NCBI GenBank assembly: GCA_040269895.1
Contig: CP158568.1
Location: 124,001 to 188,000 of the forward strand
DNA: 64,000 bases
Reading direction: 5' to 3'
Origin: Ancalomicrobiaceae bacterium S20
GTDB lineage: Bacteria > Pseudomonadota > Alphaproteobacteria > Rhizobiales > Ancalomicrobiaceae
Positions 20,572 through 28,777 of this stretch are shown one piece after another. Within the stretch, counting starts at the first letter, position 1. The number at the start of each line of letters is the position of its first letter. The notes under the pieces are model-generated. The model was not told the origin of the DNA. It did not search any database and was given only the letters and a program-made list of their open reading frames with translations. The position numbers were made by a program, and so were the translations under genes.

Positions 20572-21705
20572 TCAGGCGCGATCGCCGATCCGGCGCGTCA
20601 ACGGTGACGCCGAACTCGCCAGCGCCGGATCCTGTCCGGCACCCGGCAGGGCGGAAAGCGACGCGAGCCGCCAATCCCTCTCCGCCGCCGCGTTTGCCTC
20701 GGGGGGCTGCCGGGCGGTGCGGCTGTGCTTCAGGGCGCGCAGGCGGTCGCGGAGCCAGCCGTAGATCGTGTATTCGAGATAGCGGTGGCTCACCTCCGCC
20801 ACGGCGAGGGTCGCGGTGAGCGCCACGACGTCCGAGAGGTAGCCAAAGCCGATCGCCTTGTGGACGGCGGCGATGGTCAGCCAGTTCCAGATGTAGATGG
20901 AATAGCCGCGCTCGCCGATCGCCTCGGCGAGGCGGGTCCAGCCGGGCCAGCGGCCGGCGCTCTCGATCGCCAGCGCGCCCATGACCATCAGCGCCGCCGC
21001 GCCGCCGATCATCAGCGCCCGGCCCCAGAGGGGCTCGCCGACCACGAGCGCGTGCGGGAACTCCGGCGCCAGGGCGATCGCGACCGCGCCGATGGCCATG
21101 AAGGCGAGACCGGCCGGTGCGCCGAGCCTTGCGACCAGCCTGTGGCGCAGCAGGGCCAGCGTCAGGCCGGCGCAGAATTCGAGCAGCATCGGGCTGGTCA
21201 GCAGCACGCCGGCCGGCGTGGCGGGCGCGAACACTGTCCCGAGGCCGACCGCGGCGGCGAACAGCACGATGGTCGCGATCACCGGCCGCCGCCCGGTCAG
21301 TGCGAGGGCGAAGACGGCATAGAACAGGATCTCGAAATTCAGCGACCAGCCGGGCACGAACAGCGGCCACAGGTGGCCGCTGACGTCCTGATAGGGGATG
21401 AAGCTGAGCGAGCGGACGAGCTCCGGCCAGGTGAAGCGGAAGGTCGCGAACACGCCGGGCACGAGCGAGAAGGCGCACATGAGCAGCGTGACCAGCGCGT
21501 AGAGCGGCACGATGCGGGCGAGGCGCTTCAGAAAGAAGGTCGCGCCGGCCTGGGCGCTGCCGATCGTGCCGACCACGAAGCCGGAGATCACGAAGGCGAT
21601 ATCGGTGCCGAACCACAGCCGATCGAAGGCGACCAGATCCGCATGATGAGCCGCGACCGTCAGGGCCGCGACTGCGCGCAGGGTCTGGATCGAACGGTAG
21701 CGCAA
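20572..21705 (-). CDS. Acyltransferase family 3 membrane protein
   Basis: 377 residues with about ten membrane helices. The N-terminus YRSIQTLRAVAALTVAAHHADLV carries the conserved histidine of acyltransferase-3 proteins (O-acetylation or succinylation of surface polysaccharides), followed by FVISGFVVGTIG and KRLARIVPLYALVTL. The later SYSxYLWHW-type motif reads GYSIYIWNWLT, with asparagine where histidine is common. The start must be TTG 21705 (or a later codon), because an in-frame TGA lies two codons upstream; the conserved domain begins at once, so TTG or a minor 5' defect should be considered. The C-terminal 50 residues are low-complexity. It lies downstream of the rpoH terminator, so is probably expressed separately. 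Confidence 0.85.
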   Translation of the reverse strand: MRYRSIQTLRAVAALTVAAHHADLVAFDRLWFGTDIAFVISGFVVGTIGSAQAGATFFLKRLARIVPLYALVTLLMCAFSLVPGVFATFRFTWPELVRSLSFIPYQDVSGHLWPLFVPGWSLNFEILFYAVFALALTGRRPVIATIVLFAAAVGLGTVFAPATPAGVLLTSPMLLEFCAGLTLALLRHRLVARLGAPAGLAFMAIGAVAIALAPEFPHALVVGEPLWGRALMIGGAAALMVMGALAIESAGRWPGWTRLAEAIGERGYSIYIWNWLTIAAVHKAIGFGYLSDVVALTATLAVAEVSHRYLEYTIYGWLRDRLRALKHSRTARQPPEANAAAERDWRLASLSALPGAGQDPALASSASPLTRRIGDRA

Positions 21706-21807
21706 GGCTCGTCACCGGCTCATGGGTTCGAGCCCATGTTGCACAGGTCCGGTAAAGAGCCGCTTTACGTGTGGTTCGGCCGCGCTCGGGCCTGACGCGG
21801 TAAGACA

Positions 21808-21836
21808 ATGGCCCCGGCACGGGGTGCCGGGGCCAT
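21808..21836 (-). terminator. Intrinsic terminator downstream of rpoH
   Basis: A perfect 13-bp inverted repeat (21808-21820 and 21824-21836, ATGGCCCCGGCAC with its complement) closes a three-base loop. On the minus strand it is followed by TGTCTTA, a modest T-rich tail. It lies 60 bases after the rpoH stop codon and before the acyltransferase gene, so it should end the rpoH transcript. Confidence 0.8.
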
Positions 21837-21895
21837 CGGGTCGGTTGCCAAGGTCCGCCGCGATGTCGATCGCGCGACCGCCTGTCCGCGCCGGC

Positions 21896-22786
21896 TCAGA
21901 GCGCCGGCACGAGCGCCTGGGCGGCGCCCTTCTTGACCGCGTCCTGGACCTTCTCGAAGGCGCGGACCTCGATCTGGCGGACGCGTTCGCGGCTGACGCC
22001 GAACTCCTCGGAGAGCGCTTCGAGCGTCACCGGTTCCTCGGCGAGGCGGCGGGCCTCGAAGATGCGGCGCTCGCGCTCATTGAGCACGCCGAGCGCGTCG
22101 GCGAGCAGCTTCTTGCGGCCGGTGAGTTCCTGCTCGTCGCCGAGCCGGGTCTCCTGATCGACGGCGTCGTCGACGAGCCAGTCCTGCCACTCGGCCGAGT
22201 CCTCGTCGGCGCGCAGCGGCGCATTGAGCGAGGCGTCGCCGCCGAGCCGACGGTTCATCGACACGACGTCCTCTTCGGTGACGCCGAGCTTGGTCGCGAT
22301 GTGGCGGACCTGATCCGGCCTGAGATCGCCCTCGTCGAGCGCCTGAATCTGGCCCTTCATCTTGCGCAGGTTGAAGAACAGCCGCTTCTGGTTCGCGGTC
22401 GTGCCCATCTTCACGAGCGACCACGAGCGCAGGATGTATTCTTGAATCGCCGCCTTGATCCACCACATGGCATATGTGGCCAGGCGGAAACCCTTCTCCG
22501 GTTCGAAGCGCTTCACCGCCTGCATCAGGCCGACGTTGCCCTCGGAGATCACCTCCGAGATGGGCAGACCGTAGCCGCGGTAGCCCATGGCGATCTTGGC
22601 CACGAGACGCAGATGCGAGGTGACGAGGCGTTCGGCAGCGTTGGGGTCGCCATGCTCCTTGTAGCGCTTGGCGAGCATGTATTCTTCCTGCGGCTCCAGC
22701 ATCGGGAACCGGCGGATCTCGTCGAGATAACGCGACAGGCCTCCTTCGGTGGAGGCAATGGCGGGAAGCGAGACGGCACGGGCCAT
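21896..22786 (-). CDS. rpoH: RNA polymerase sigma-32 factor (heat-shock sigma)
   Basis: 296 residues. RpoH directs RNA polymerase to heat-shock promoters. Region 2 is LVTSHLRLVAKIAMGYRGYG, ISEGNVGLMQAVKRFEPEKGFRLATYAMWWIKAAIQEY split over 2.1-2.4, and the RpoH-specific box QKRLFFNLRKMK follows. Region 4 is LNERERRIFEARRLAEEPVTLEALSEEFGVSRERVRQIE. The frame is open to 23143, but ATG 22786 (MARAVSLPA) matches the family start and has AAGGG about ten bases upstream. Alphaproteobacteria often carry two rpoH genes; this one has no partner in the window. A TTGAAA element (23006-23011 on minus) preceded by CCCC lies 220 bases upstream and might belong to a heat-shock promoter, but no good -10 follows. 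Confidence 0.96.
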   Translation of the reverse strand: MARAVSLPAIASTEGGLSRYLDEIRRFPMLEPQEEYMLAKRYKEHGDPNAAERLVTSHLRLVAKIAMGYRGYGLPISEVISEGNVGLMQAVKRFEPEKGFRLATYAMWWIKAAIQEYILRSWSLVKMGTTANQKRLFFNLRKMKGQIQALDEGDLRPDQVRHIATKLGVTEEDVVSMNRRLGGDASLNAPLRADEDSAEWQDWLVDDAVDQETRLGDEQELTGRKKLLADALGVLNERERRIFEARRLAEEPVTLEALSEEFGVSRERVRQIEVRAFEKVQDAVKKGAAQALVPAL

Positions 22787-23179
22787 GGAATTGCGCCCTT
22801 TCTCTCTGGACATCCGGGGTGACCGGACGGGTCTTTCCGACCTCTTCGCGGTGCCTCCGACCATCGGCAGGCTCCGCATACGACGCCCGACGATCGGCAC
22901 GTCGAGGGTCACTATAACGTCGATCCTGGCAAAACCGCGACTCCTACGTGGGTCACAGGGAGTCACATTGTTTTGAATTATTGAACTAGTAACGCCGCGG
23001 TCGGCTTTCAAGGGGCTAGCGTCGGCGCAGCTATGGGATTTTGCGCAGGGACTGCACAGGCGCGACGACGATCCCGCGCCGGTGCCGCCAGTCCCGCGAT
23101 TGCCGGCGCGGCCGCAGCCGCGCGATCGGCGGTCGTTCGTCACGCGGCTGCCGGATCCGCGACGATGGCGCTTCGTCGG
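22787..23179. other. Intergenic region upstream of rpoH
   Basis: 393 bases with no convincing gene. The central part (about 22900-23000) is AT-richer and is the likely rpoH promoter region: on minus, TATAGT at 22911-22916 could be a -10 box but has no -35 partner, and TTGAAA at 23006-23011 could be a -35. Directly repeated GTCAC boxes separated by five bases (near 22952-22966 on plus) stand out and might be a regulator site. The right end simply approaches the rluD-like stop codon. Confidence 0.35.
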
Positions 23180-24403
23180 TCAGAGCGCCCGCAGCGCTTC
23201 GATCAGCCGTTCCATGTCCTGCGGCGGGTCGCTTTCGAAGCGCATCGTCTTCCTGGTCTTCGGGTGCTCGAAGGCGAGCAGGCGGGCGTGCAGCGCCTGG
23301 CGGGCGAGCGCCTCGAGCGCCTCTGCGGCATCCGGCGCGGTCTTGGCGAGTTTGGCCGCTTTGGTCTTGAAATGGGCGCCGTAGTCGGGATCGCCGAGCA
23401 GCGGGTGGCCCATGGCGGTCATGTGGACGCGGATCTGATGGGTGCGACCGGTCTCCAGCACGCATTCGACCAGGCTCGCGACCGTGCTGTCGTCGTCGCG
23501 CGCCTTGCGGCCGGCGCGCGGATCGCCGCCGAAGCTCTCCAGCACCTGATAGTGCGTGATCGCCTCCTTGCCGCCCGATTGCACGACCGCCATCAGCTCG
23601 CGGTTCTTCGGGCTGCGGCCGATCAGGCTCTCCAGCGTCCCCTCACGCTCGCGGGGCACGCCCCAGACGATCGCGAGATAGGCGCGCTCCAGCGGGCCGG
23701 TGCGGCCGTGATCGGCGAATTGTGCGGCGAGCGACTGGTGGGCGCGATCGGTCTTGGCCACCACCATGAGACCGGAGGTGTCCTTGTCGAGCCGGTGCAC
23801 GATGCCCGGTCGCATCACGCCGCCGATGCCCGACAGGCTCGCGCCGCAGTGGGCGAGCAGGGCGTTGACCAGCGTGCCGGACCAGTTGCCCGGACTCGGA
23901 TGCACGACGAGGCCCGGCTGCTTGTCGATGACGATCACCTCGTCGTCCTCGTAGACGACGTCGAGCGGGATCGCCTCCGGCTCCGGTGCGGCGACGACCG
24001 GCGGCGGCACATCGACGACGATTCGCGCGCCGGCGCCGACACGCCGGGACGGATCGGCGACCGGGGCGCCCTCCAGCGTGACGCTCCCTTCGGCGATCAG
24101 CGCCTTGATCCGGCTGCGCGACAGCGCCGCGAGCCGGCGCGACAGAGCCGCGTCGAGACGCTCGGCCGCGGCGCCGTCCTCGATCACCACCTCGACCGGG
24201 CCGGGCGGGAGCGGCTCGGCCGCGTCCGCGCCGCCGTCGCCGGTGACGGCGGGATCGGCGGCCGGCGCGAGCACCAGATCCTCGTCGTCGAAATCGAAGT
24301 CGACCTCCGCGCGCTTGGCGGCATCCTGCCGACCGAGTTCCTCGGTCCTCAGGACATTGGCCGCCATCCGTTCCTTCTTCGTCTTGCGCATCAGCCGTTC
24401 CAT
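23180..24403 (-). CDS. 23S rRNA pseudouridine synthase, RluA/RluD family
   Basis: 407 residues. Family members convert uridines of 23S rRNA helix 69 (RluD) or other sites to pseudouridine. An S4 RNA-binding domain (about 80-140, AERLDAALSRRLAALSRSRIKALIAEGSVTLEG broken into its helices) precedes the catalytic domain, where GIVHRLDKDTSGLMVVAKT holds the catalytic aspartate, and ECVLETGRTHQIRVHM and HPLLGDPDYG follow. The N-terminus has an unusual acidic extension (about 25-75, rich in Asp, Ala and Pro) not needed for the fold. ATG 24403 has AAGG upstream; later in-frame ATGs at residues 5 and 13 are alternatives. The divergent small membrane protein gene at 24557 is a frequent neighbour in Hyphomicrobiales. 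Confidence 0.92.
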   Translation of the reverse strand: MERLMRKTKKERMAANVLRTEELGRQDAAKRAEVDFDFDDEDLVLAPAADPAVTGDGGADAAEPLPPGPVEVVIEDGAAAERLDAALSRRLAALSRSRIKALIAEGSVTLEGAPVADPSRRVGAGARIVVDVPPPVVAAPEPEAIPLDVVYEDDEVIVIDKQPGLVVHPSPGNWSGTLVNALLAHCGASLSGIGGVMRPGIVHRLDKDTSGLMVVAKTDRAHQSLAAQFADHGRTGPLERAYLAIVWGVPREREGTLESLIGRSPKNRELMAVVQSGGKEAITHYQVLESFGGDPRAGRKARDDDSTVASLVECVLETGRTHQIRVHMTAMGHPLLGDPDYGAHFKTKAAKLAKTAPDAAEALEALARQALHARLLAFEHPKTRKTMRFESDPPQDMERLIEALRAL

Positions 24404-24556
24404 ATGCCTTGCCGCACGAATCCCGCGGCCGCACCGCGCATCCGTCGGATTGATTTCACCACGTTCCGCGGGCTAGTGGTTCGGCGCAGAGGACGGGAGT
24501 TCACGCCCGTCTCTCGAACCGCCAGCCTTCACGCGAGCCGGAGCTCCACGCGTTCC

Positions 24557-24922
24557 ATGACCCAGCCCCAGCCCTTCGACGACGACAAGGAGCCGCCGCT
24601 CGACGCGGCCCAACTGCGCCTGCAGGCCAAGCTGAAGCGCATGCTGTTGTGGTCGTCGGGGATCATGGTGCTCGGGCTCGTCGCCGTGTTCGCGGCGATC
24701 TTCTATCGCGTCTATCGCGGCGAGTCGAAGCCGGCGATCGCCTTCGACCGGCCGATCGTCCAGAGCCTGCCGATGCCGGAGGGCGGCCGCGTGATCGAGA
24801 GCCGGCTCGAGGGCAACCGGCTCGTCGTGACGCTCGAGACCGCCAAGGGCGCGACCGTGCTGGTGCTCGACCTCGAAACCATGCAGGCGATCCGCCGGCT
24901 GGAGCTCGAGCGCAAGCCCTGA
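24557..24922 (+). CDS. Small single-span membrane protein of unknown function
   Basis: 121 residues. After a charged start (MTQPQPFDDDKEPPLDAAQ, then LKAKLKRM-like basic residues) there is one membrane helix (LLWSSGIMVLGLVAVFAAIFY), followed by a periplasmic part of about 60 residues predicted as beta strands (RVIESRLEGNRLVVTLE, ATVLVLDLETMQAI). I believe this is the alphaproteobacterial family of uncharacterised proteins found beside rluD (possibly DUF6476), but I cannot confirm the family number. ATG 24557 is the only start that gives the compact protein; its ribosome site is weak (GGAGC). Confidence 0.75.
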   Translation: MTQPQPFDDDKEPPLDAAQLRLQAKLKRMLLWSSGIMVLGLVAVFAAIFYRVYRGESKPAIAFDRPIVQSLPMPEGGRVIESRLEGNRLVVTLETAKGATVLVLDLETMQAIRRLELERKP

Positions 24923-25117
24923 CGACGCGCCGCGCGGCTCGGAAGAGCCGCGCCGGCCGGGTTTCGCCTCCGTCCGCCGGACGAGGTCGGCGCGTATCCT
25001 GTCGCAAAGCGTGATCGCGGCCTTGAAACGATCGACGCGCCTGCGCGTTCTCCCGTCGGCATTGCCGGATCCGCACGCGGGTGCCGATCCTTGCGGCCAT
25101 GACAGAGGGAGACTGCG

Positions 25118-25546
25118 ATGACGATCGAACGGACCGGCTCGGCGGCGTGGAGCGGCGGGCTCAAGGACGGGCGCGGCGAAATCTCGACCGAGAGCGGCGC
25201 GCTCTCGGCCTATCCTTATGGCTTTGCCAGCCGCTTCGAGGGGCAGCGCGGCAGCAACCCCGAAGAGCTGATCGGCGCGGCGCATGCGGCCTGTTTCACC
25301 ATGGCGCTGTCGCTGATCCTGAGCGAGGCGGGCCTGAAGGCGACCTCGATGCAGACGCGTGCTCGCGTCAGTCTCGACAAGGTCGACGACGGCTTTGCGA
25401 TCACCAAGATCCATCTGACCCTGAAAGGCCACGTGCCCGGCGCGACCGAGGAGCGCTTCGTCGAACTGGCGAACAAGGCCAAGGCCGGCTGCCCGGTCTC
25501 GAAACTGTTCAAGGCCGAGATCACGCTCGACGCCTCGCTCGGCTGA
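25118..25546 (+). CDS. OsmC-family peroxiredoxin
   Basis: 142 residues, the OsmC length. OsmC and Ohr proteins reduce organic hydroperoxides using two cysteines in a homodimer. The two are visible: Cys59 in AAHAACFTMALS and Cys125 in AKAGCPVSKL. The start of the fold (AAWSGGLKDGRGEIST) and GSNPEELIGAAHAACF are characteristic of OsmC rather than Ohr. ATG 25118 follows an AGAGGGAGAC ribosome site. It is monocistronic, with tRNA-Glu 240 bases downstream. OsmC genes are usually stress-induced; no regulator gene lies next to it. Confidence 0.95.
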   Translation: MTIERTGSAAWSGGLKDGRGEISTESGALSAYPYGFASRFEGQRGSNPEELIGAAHAACFTMALSLILSEAGLKATSMQTRARVSLDKVDDGFAITKIHLTLKGHVPGATEERFVELANKAKAGCPVSKLFKAEITLDASLG

Positions 25547-25786
25547 GCGGTCGCCACCGCGGGACGAGGATATGCCTTGTCGCGAAACGCGGTGTGCCGA
25601 TGCGACGGCGCTCGGGCTCACGTCAGGCGGTCGGGGCTTCGCGAAAGGGTGGGGGTGATCGCGGGCATGCATTCCGGTTCTCGCCGGCCGCGACCGCCCG
25701 CACCTTTGTCCCCAACTGGTGTCGATCCATGCGTTTTTCGGCTTGCCAGCCGCAAACCATGTCGCTATACGACCCAAACCGCTCAC

Positions 25787-25862
25787 GCTCCCATCGTCTA
25801 GCGGCCCAGGACGTCGCCCTCTCACGGCGAAAACAGGGGTTCGAGTCCCCTTGGGAGCGCCA
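25787..25862 (+). tRNA. tRNA-Glu (anticodon CTC), CCA encoded
   Basis: A complete cloverleaf: acceptor GCTCCCA pairs with TGGGAGC, the D arm contains TCTAGCGGCCCAGGAC, the anticodon stem TCGCC/GGCGA holds the loop CTCTCAC (anticodon CTC, glutamate), and the T arm is AGGGG-TTCGAGT-CCCCT. The discriminator is G and CCA (25860-25862) is encoded. Immediately downstream lies an AT-richer methyltransferase gene on the opposite strand; tRNA 3' ends are common integration sites. Confidence 0.97.
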
Positions 25863-26044
25863 TTTATCCGGCCAGCTCATAGAGGCAGCTGTGGACTTGA
25901 AGTCCGCAACGCGCCGGCTATTCGTCGGCGCTGTGACGCGGCCGGCGTCATCCGGCTTTGCAACGGCACGATCGGATCTCGCGTTTGCGACGTCTCGTGC
26001 AGACGGCAGGGCGACCGCAGTCTGCACGTGGCGTTCGTCCGGTA

Positions 26045-27097
26045 TCAATGGCCGCGCTTGACGATAATGCCGATCGAGGTGCAGTCGAAGTCGCCGAGAC
26101 GCAGGCGGATGTGCGGCTCGCCTCGGCCGTAAGGCGGCAGGTCGACGACCATTTCCGCAAAACCGTCTCCCAGACTCCAATCGAAAGGCTCGGGCTGGTG
26201 GCCCTCCGCCTCGAGCTCGGCGATCAACCGTTCCATGTCTTGGCGCCGATAGACCGACAGGTCGCGATGCTCGATGGTATCGGTGTTCGAGGAAAGGTTG
26301 AACTCCGTGGTGTGGATGGCGATCCCACCCGGCTTTAGGGTCTTGACCGAGTTCTTGATGAAGTTCAGGCCGTGATCGAGGGATCCGAGATGCTCCAGGG
26401 AGCAGGCCGACCAACAGAAATCAAAGCCCCCGTCAAAGGCGGGCGAGATCTCATTCATGTCGGCTTCGGCGAACTTGACCAGCTCGCTGAACATTCGGTC
26501 CGTGCAGATCCCGCGGTCGTTGAGTGCCGAAAGGTCGGTGCTGTGTTCGTTCGAGTTGATCCAACCGGCCCTGATGGCGCCTTCCAGTGACTGGTCGGTT
26601 GCGACGACTTCTGCACCGAACGACGCAAAGAGCGCCGGAAGCGGCTCTCGACCGACGCCGAAGCCCAAGCCCTTGCGCCCCGGCGCCAGCAGACCGCGTT
26701 CGTACAGAGCCTGGGCGATGTAGACGAACTCCCATTGCTTCCGAAGATACTTGGGGCGGTCCTTCATAGCGCGGACCCAGAACCGGTACTGGTCCAGCGC
26801 GAAGTGCACCTGCTGGCAGACCGTCGACCCGAAGGGGATGGGCGCCGGGGCGTTGGAGATGGGGCGTTCCGTCCCAATGAAACCCAGATAAACCGAGTTC
26901 GACGCATCGCCGTTGTAACCAATTGCCGCCGCGGGATTGGTCCGGATATCGATTTCGGAGATATTGCGTTGAATTGCGCTCAGTTGCTTTGAAAGGTCTG
27001 ATATATTGCTATTGACGGCCGTTATTTCGTCGGATATCTTGGAAATATCGCTCTTTATAGCCGGAATCGGCCAAAAATTCCGCAGGAAATCTTTCAT
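26045..27097 (-). CDS. SAM-dependent methyltransferase with N-terminal coiled coil (probable acquired gene)
   Basis: 350 residues from ATG 27097. The N-terminal 60 residues (AIKSDISKISDEITAVNSNI, SDLSKQLSAIQRNISEI) form a probable coiled coil. The class I methyltransferase core follows: GRKGLGFGVGREPLPALFAS is the SAM-binding loop, AEVVATDQS the ribose-binding acid, and FDFCWSACSLEHLGSLDHG with LKPGGIAIHTTEFNL the later strands. The substrate is unknown; proteins of this shape often modify surface glycans. The gene is clearly AT-richer than its neighbours, with unusual codons, and sits directly beside the 3' end of tRNA-Glu, both signs of transfer. An upstream in-frame ATG (27157) lacks a ribosome site; 27097 has GGGGCAGA before it. 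Confidence 0.85.
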   Translation of the reverse strand: MKDFLRNFWPIPAIKSDISKISDEITAVNSNISDLSKQLSAIQRNISEIDIRTNPAAAIGYNGDASNSVYLGFIGTERPISNAPAPIPFGSTVCQQVHFALDQYRFWVRAMKDRPKYLRKQWEFVYIAQALYERGLLAPGRKGLGFGVGREPLPALFASFGAEVVATDQSLEGAIRAGWINSNEHSTDLSALNDRGICTDRMFSELVKFAEADMNEISPAFDGGFDFCWSACSLEHLGSLDHGLNFIKNSVKTLKPGGIAIHTTEFNLSSNTDTIEHRDLSVYRRQDMERLIAELEAEGHQPEPFDWSLGDGFAEMVVDLPPYGRGEPHIRLRLGDFDCTSIGIIVKRGH

Positions 27098-27385
27098 TTT
27101 TCTGCCCCGATCCTTTGGGATCTCCGCGCCGGTGATCAACCAGTGTGCGACAGACATTTACAGACATAATGGTCGGGCATCTACGGTCTGACGCTGGGTA
27201 ATGACGATTTGCCATAGATCCCTGTCGCCTGTGCGCCAGGCCTTTTGAATCGTTGCCGTCCGATCGCAGCGCCGCGTGGAGGCCGTGCGCGGGACTCGCT
27301 CAGGCGCTGTGGCGCGCCGCGCTAAGGCAGATACCGGTCATTCTCGGGGATAGGCCGGTCGGCGAGGGGCAGAAAAGACCTTCCC

Positions 27386-28696
27386 TCACACCAACACCGC
27401 CTGCGTCTCCATGCCCTCGGTGCCGAACACGCGGCGGTAGCGGTCGATTTCGGTCGGGGTGCCGGTCGATTTCTTCGGGTTGTCGGAGAGCTTCACCGCC
27501 GGACGGCCGTTGGCCTCGGTGACCTTGCAGACCAGCGAGATCGCGCGCAGCGCGTCGTTGCGGGTCGGCGAGCAGCCGTCGAAGTCGTTGGTGAGATTGG
27601 TGCCCCAGCCGATCGAGATGTTGGTGCGGCCGCGGAACTGGCGCACGCAGGCCTCGATCGAGTCGATGTCCATGCCGTCGGACAGGATCACCAGCTTGCT
27701 CTGCGGATCGACGCCGCGTTCGCGCCACCAGGTCAGCAGCTCTTCGGTCGCGATGGCCGGCGGCTTGGAATCCGGGCGGGCGCCGGTCCAGTCGGCGACC
27801 CACGACGGCGCGTCGCGTAGGAACGCCGTCGTACCGAAGGCGTCGGGCAGGAAGACGAGCAGGCGGCCGCCGTAGAAGCGCTGCCAATCTTCGAGCACCC
27901 GGAACGGCGCGGCGCGCAGCGCCTCGTCGGTCTCGGCGAGCGCGGCATAGACCATCGGCAGTTCATGCGCGTTGGTGCCGACCGCCTCGAGGCCGAGATC
28001 CATCGCCATCTTGACGTTGGAGGTGCCGACGAAATCCGGGCTCAGCGTGTCGGCCAGGGCCTCGATGCACCAGCGCTGCCACAGGAAGCCGTGGCGGCGG
28101 CGGGTGCCGAAGTCGCTGATCTTGAGCGGGCCCTCGGCGCGCAGCACGCGCAGGCGCTCGATCTTCTCCCACAGCCGCGCCTTGGCGCGCGCGTAGAGCA
28201 CGTCGAGCTCGAAGCGCGACATGCCGCGCATGGCGCCGCGCGACTTCAGCTCGTTGAGGATCGACAGCGCCGGAATCTCCCACATGGTCGTGTGGGTCCA
28301 CGGGCCGGGGAAGGTCAGCCGCCAGCCTGTGCCGTCGCGGACGATCTCGTATTCGGGCAATTGGAAATCGGCGAGCCAGGCGACGAAGTCCGGAGCGAAG
28401 ATCTGCTTGGTGCCGTAGAAACTGTTGCCGGCGAGCCAGATCAGCTCGCGCGTGTCGAAACGTATCGAACGAGCATGGTCGAGCTGCTCGCGCAGCTCCT
28501 GCTCGTCGATCAGCGTGTCGAGCTTGACGCTGGTCGTGCGGTTGACGACCTCGAACGTCGTGTGCACCGAGCCGTGCAGCCGCCAGATCATCTGGAGCAT
28601 CAACAGCTTGTAGAAATCGGTGTCGAGCAGCGACCGGACGATCGGATCGATCCGGAAGCTGTGATTGTAGACACGGGTCGCGATGTCGAGCGTCAT
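27386..28696 (-). CDS. pncB: Nicotinate phosphoribosyltransferase
   Basis: 436 residues from ATG 28696. PncB converts nicotinate and PRPP (with ATP) to nicotinate mononucleotide in NAD salvage. Visible: [20 protein letters not shown] (the N-terminal signature), [59 protein letters not shown] (substrate and catalytic histidine region), and [14 protein letters not shown] with [13 protein letters not shown] for phosphoribose binding. The frame is open to 28747, but [14 protein letters not shown] is the standard start. It stands between the methyltransferase gene and the antiporter gene, probably alone. Confidence 0.96.
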   Translation of the reverse strand: MTLDIATRVYNHSFRIDPIVRSLLDTDFYKLLMLQMIWRLHGSVHTTFEVVNRTTSVKLDTLIDEQELREQLDHARSIRFDTRELIWLAGNSFYGTKQIFAPDFVAWLADFQLPEYEIVRDGTGWRLTFPGPWTHTTMWEIPALSILNELKSRGAMRGMSRFELDVLYARAKARLWEKIERLRVLRAEGPLKISDFGTRRRHGFLWQRWCIEALADTLSPDFVGTSNVKMAMDLGLEAVGTNAHELPMVYAALAETDEALRAAPFRVLEDWQRFYGGRLLVFLPDAFGTTAFLRDAPSWVADWTGARPDSKPPAIATEELLTWWRERGVDPQSKLVILSDGMDIDSIEACVRQFRGRTNISIGWGTNLTNDFDGCSPTRNDALRAISLVCKVTEANGRPAVKLSDNPKKSTGTPTEIDRYRRVFGTEGMETQAVLV

Positions 28697-28777
28697 GGCA
28701 TTCCGAGCCTCGGGGCCGCACAGCCATACGATGTCCGGGTGCGACAAGGAAGCGCAGATCGCGCATGGCGCCCTGCG

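Noticed and set aside
21715-21745. A T-loop-like GGGTTCGAGCCC next to CATG arms, suggesting a tRNA or tRNA fragment
   Set aside because: The T-stem does not pair over five bases with a seven-base loop, and no D arm, anticodon arm or acceptor stem fits around it; it is a short palindromic coincidence.
25863-26044. Attachment-site repeat of the tRNA-Glu 3' end downstream, as proof of an integrated element
   Set aside because: No second copy of the tRNA 3' end was found within the window, and no integrase is present.
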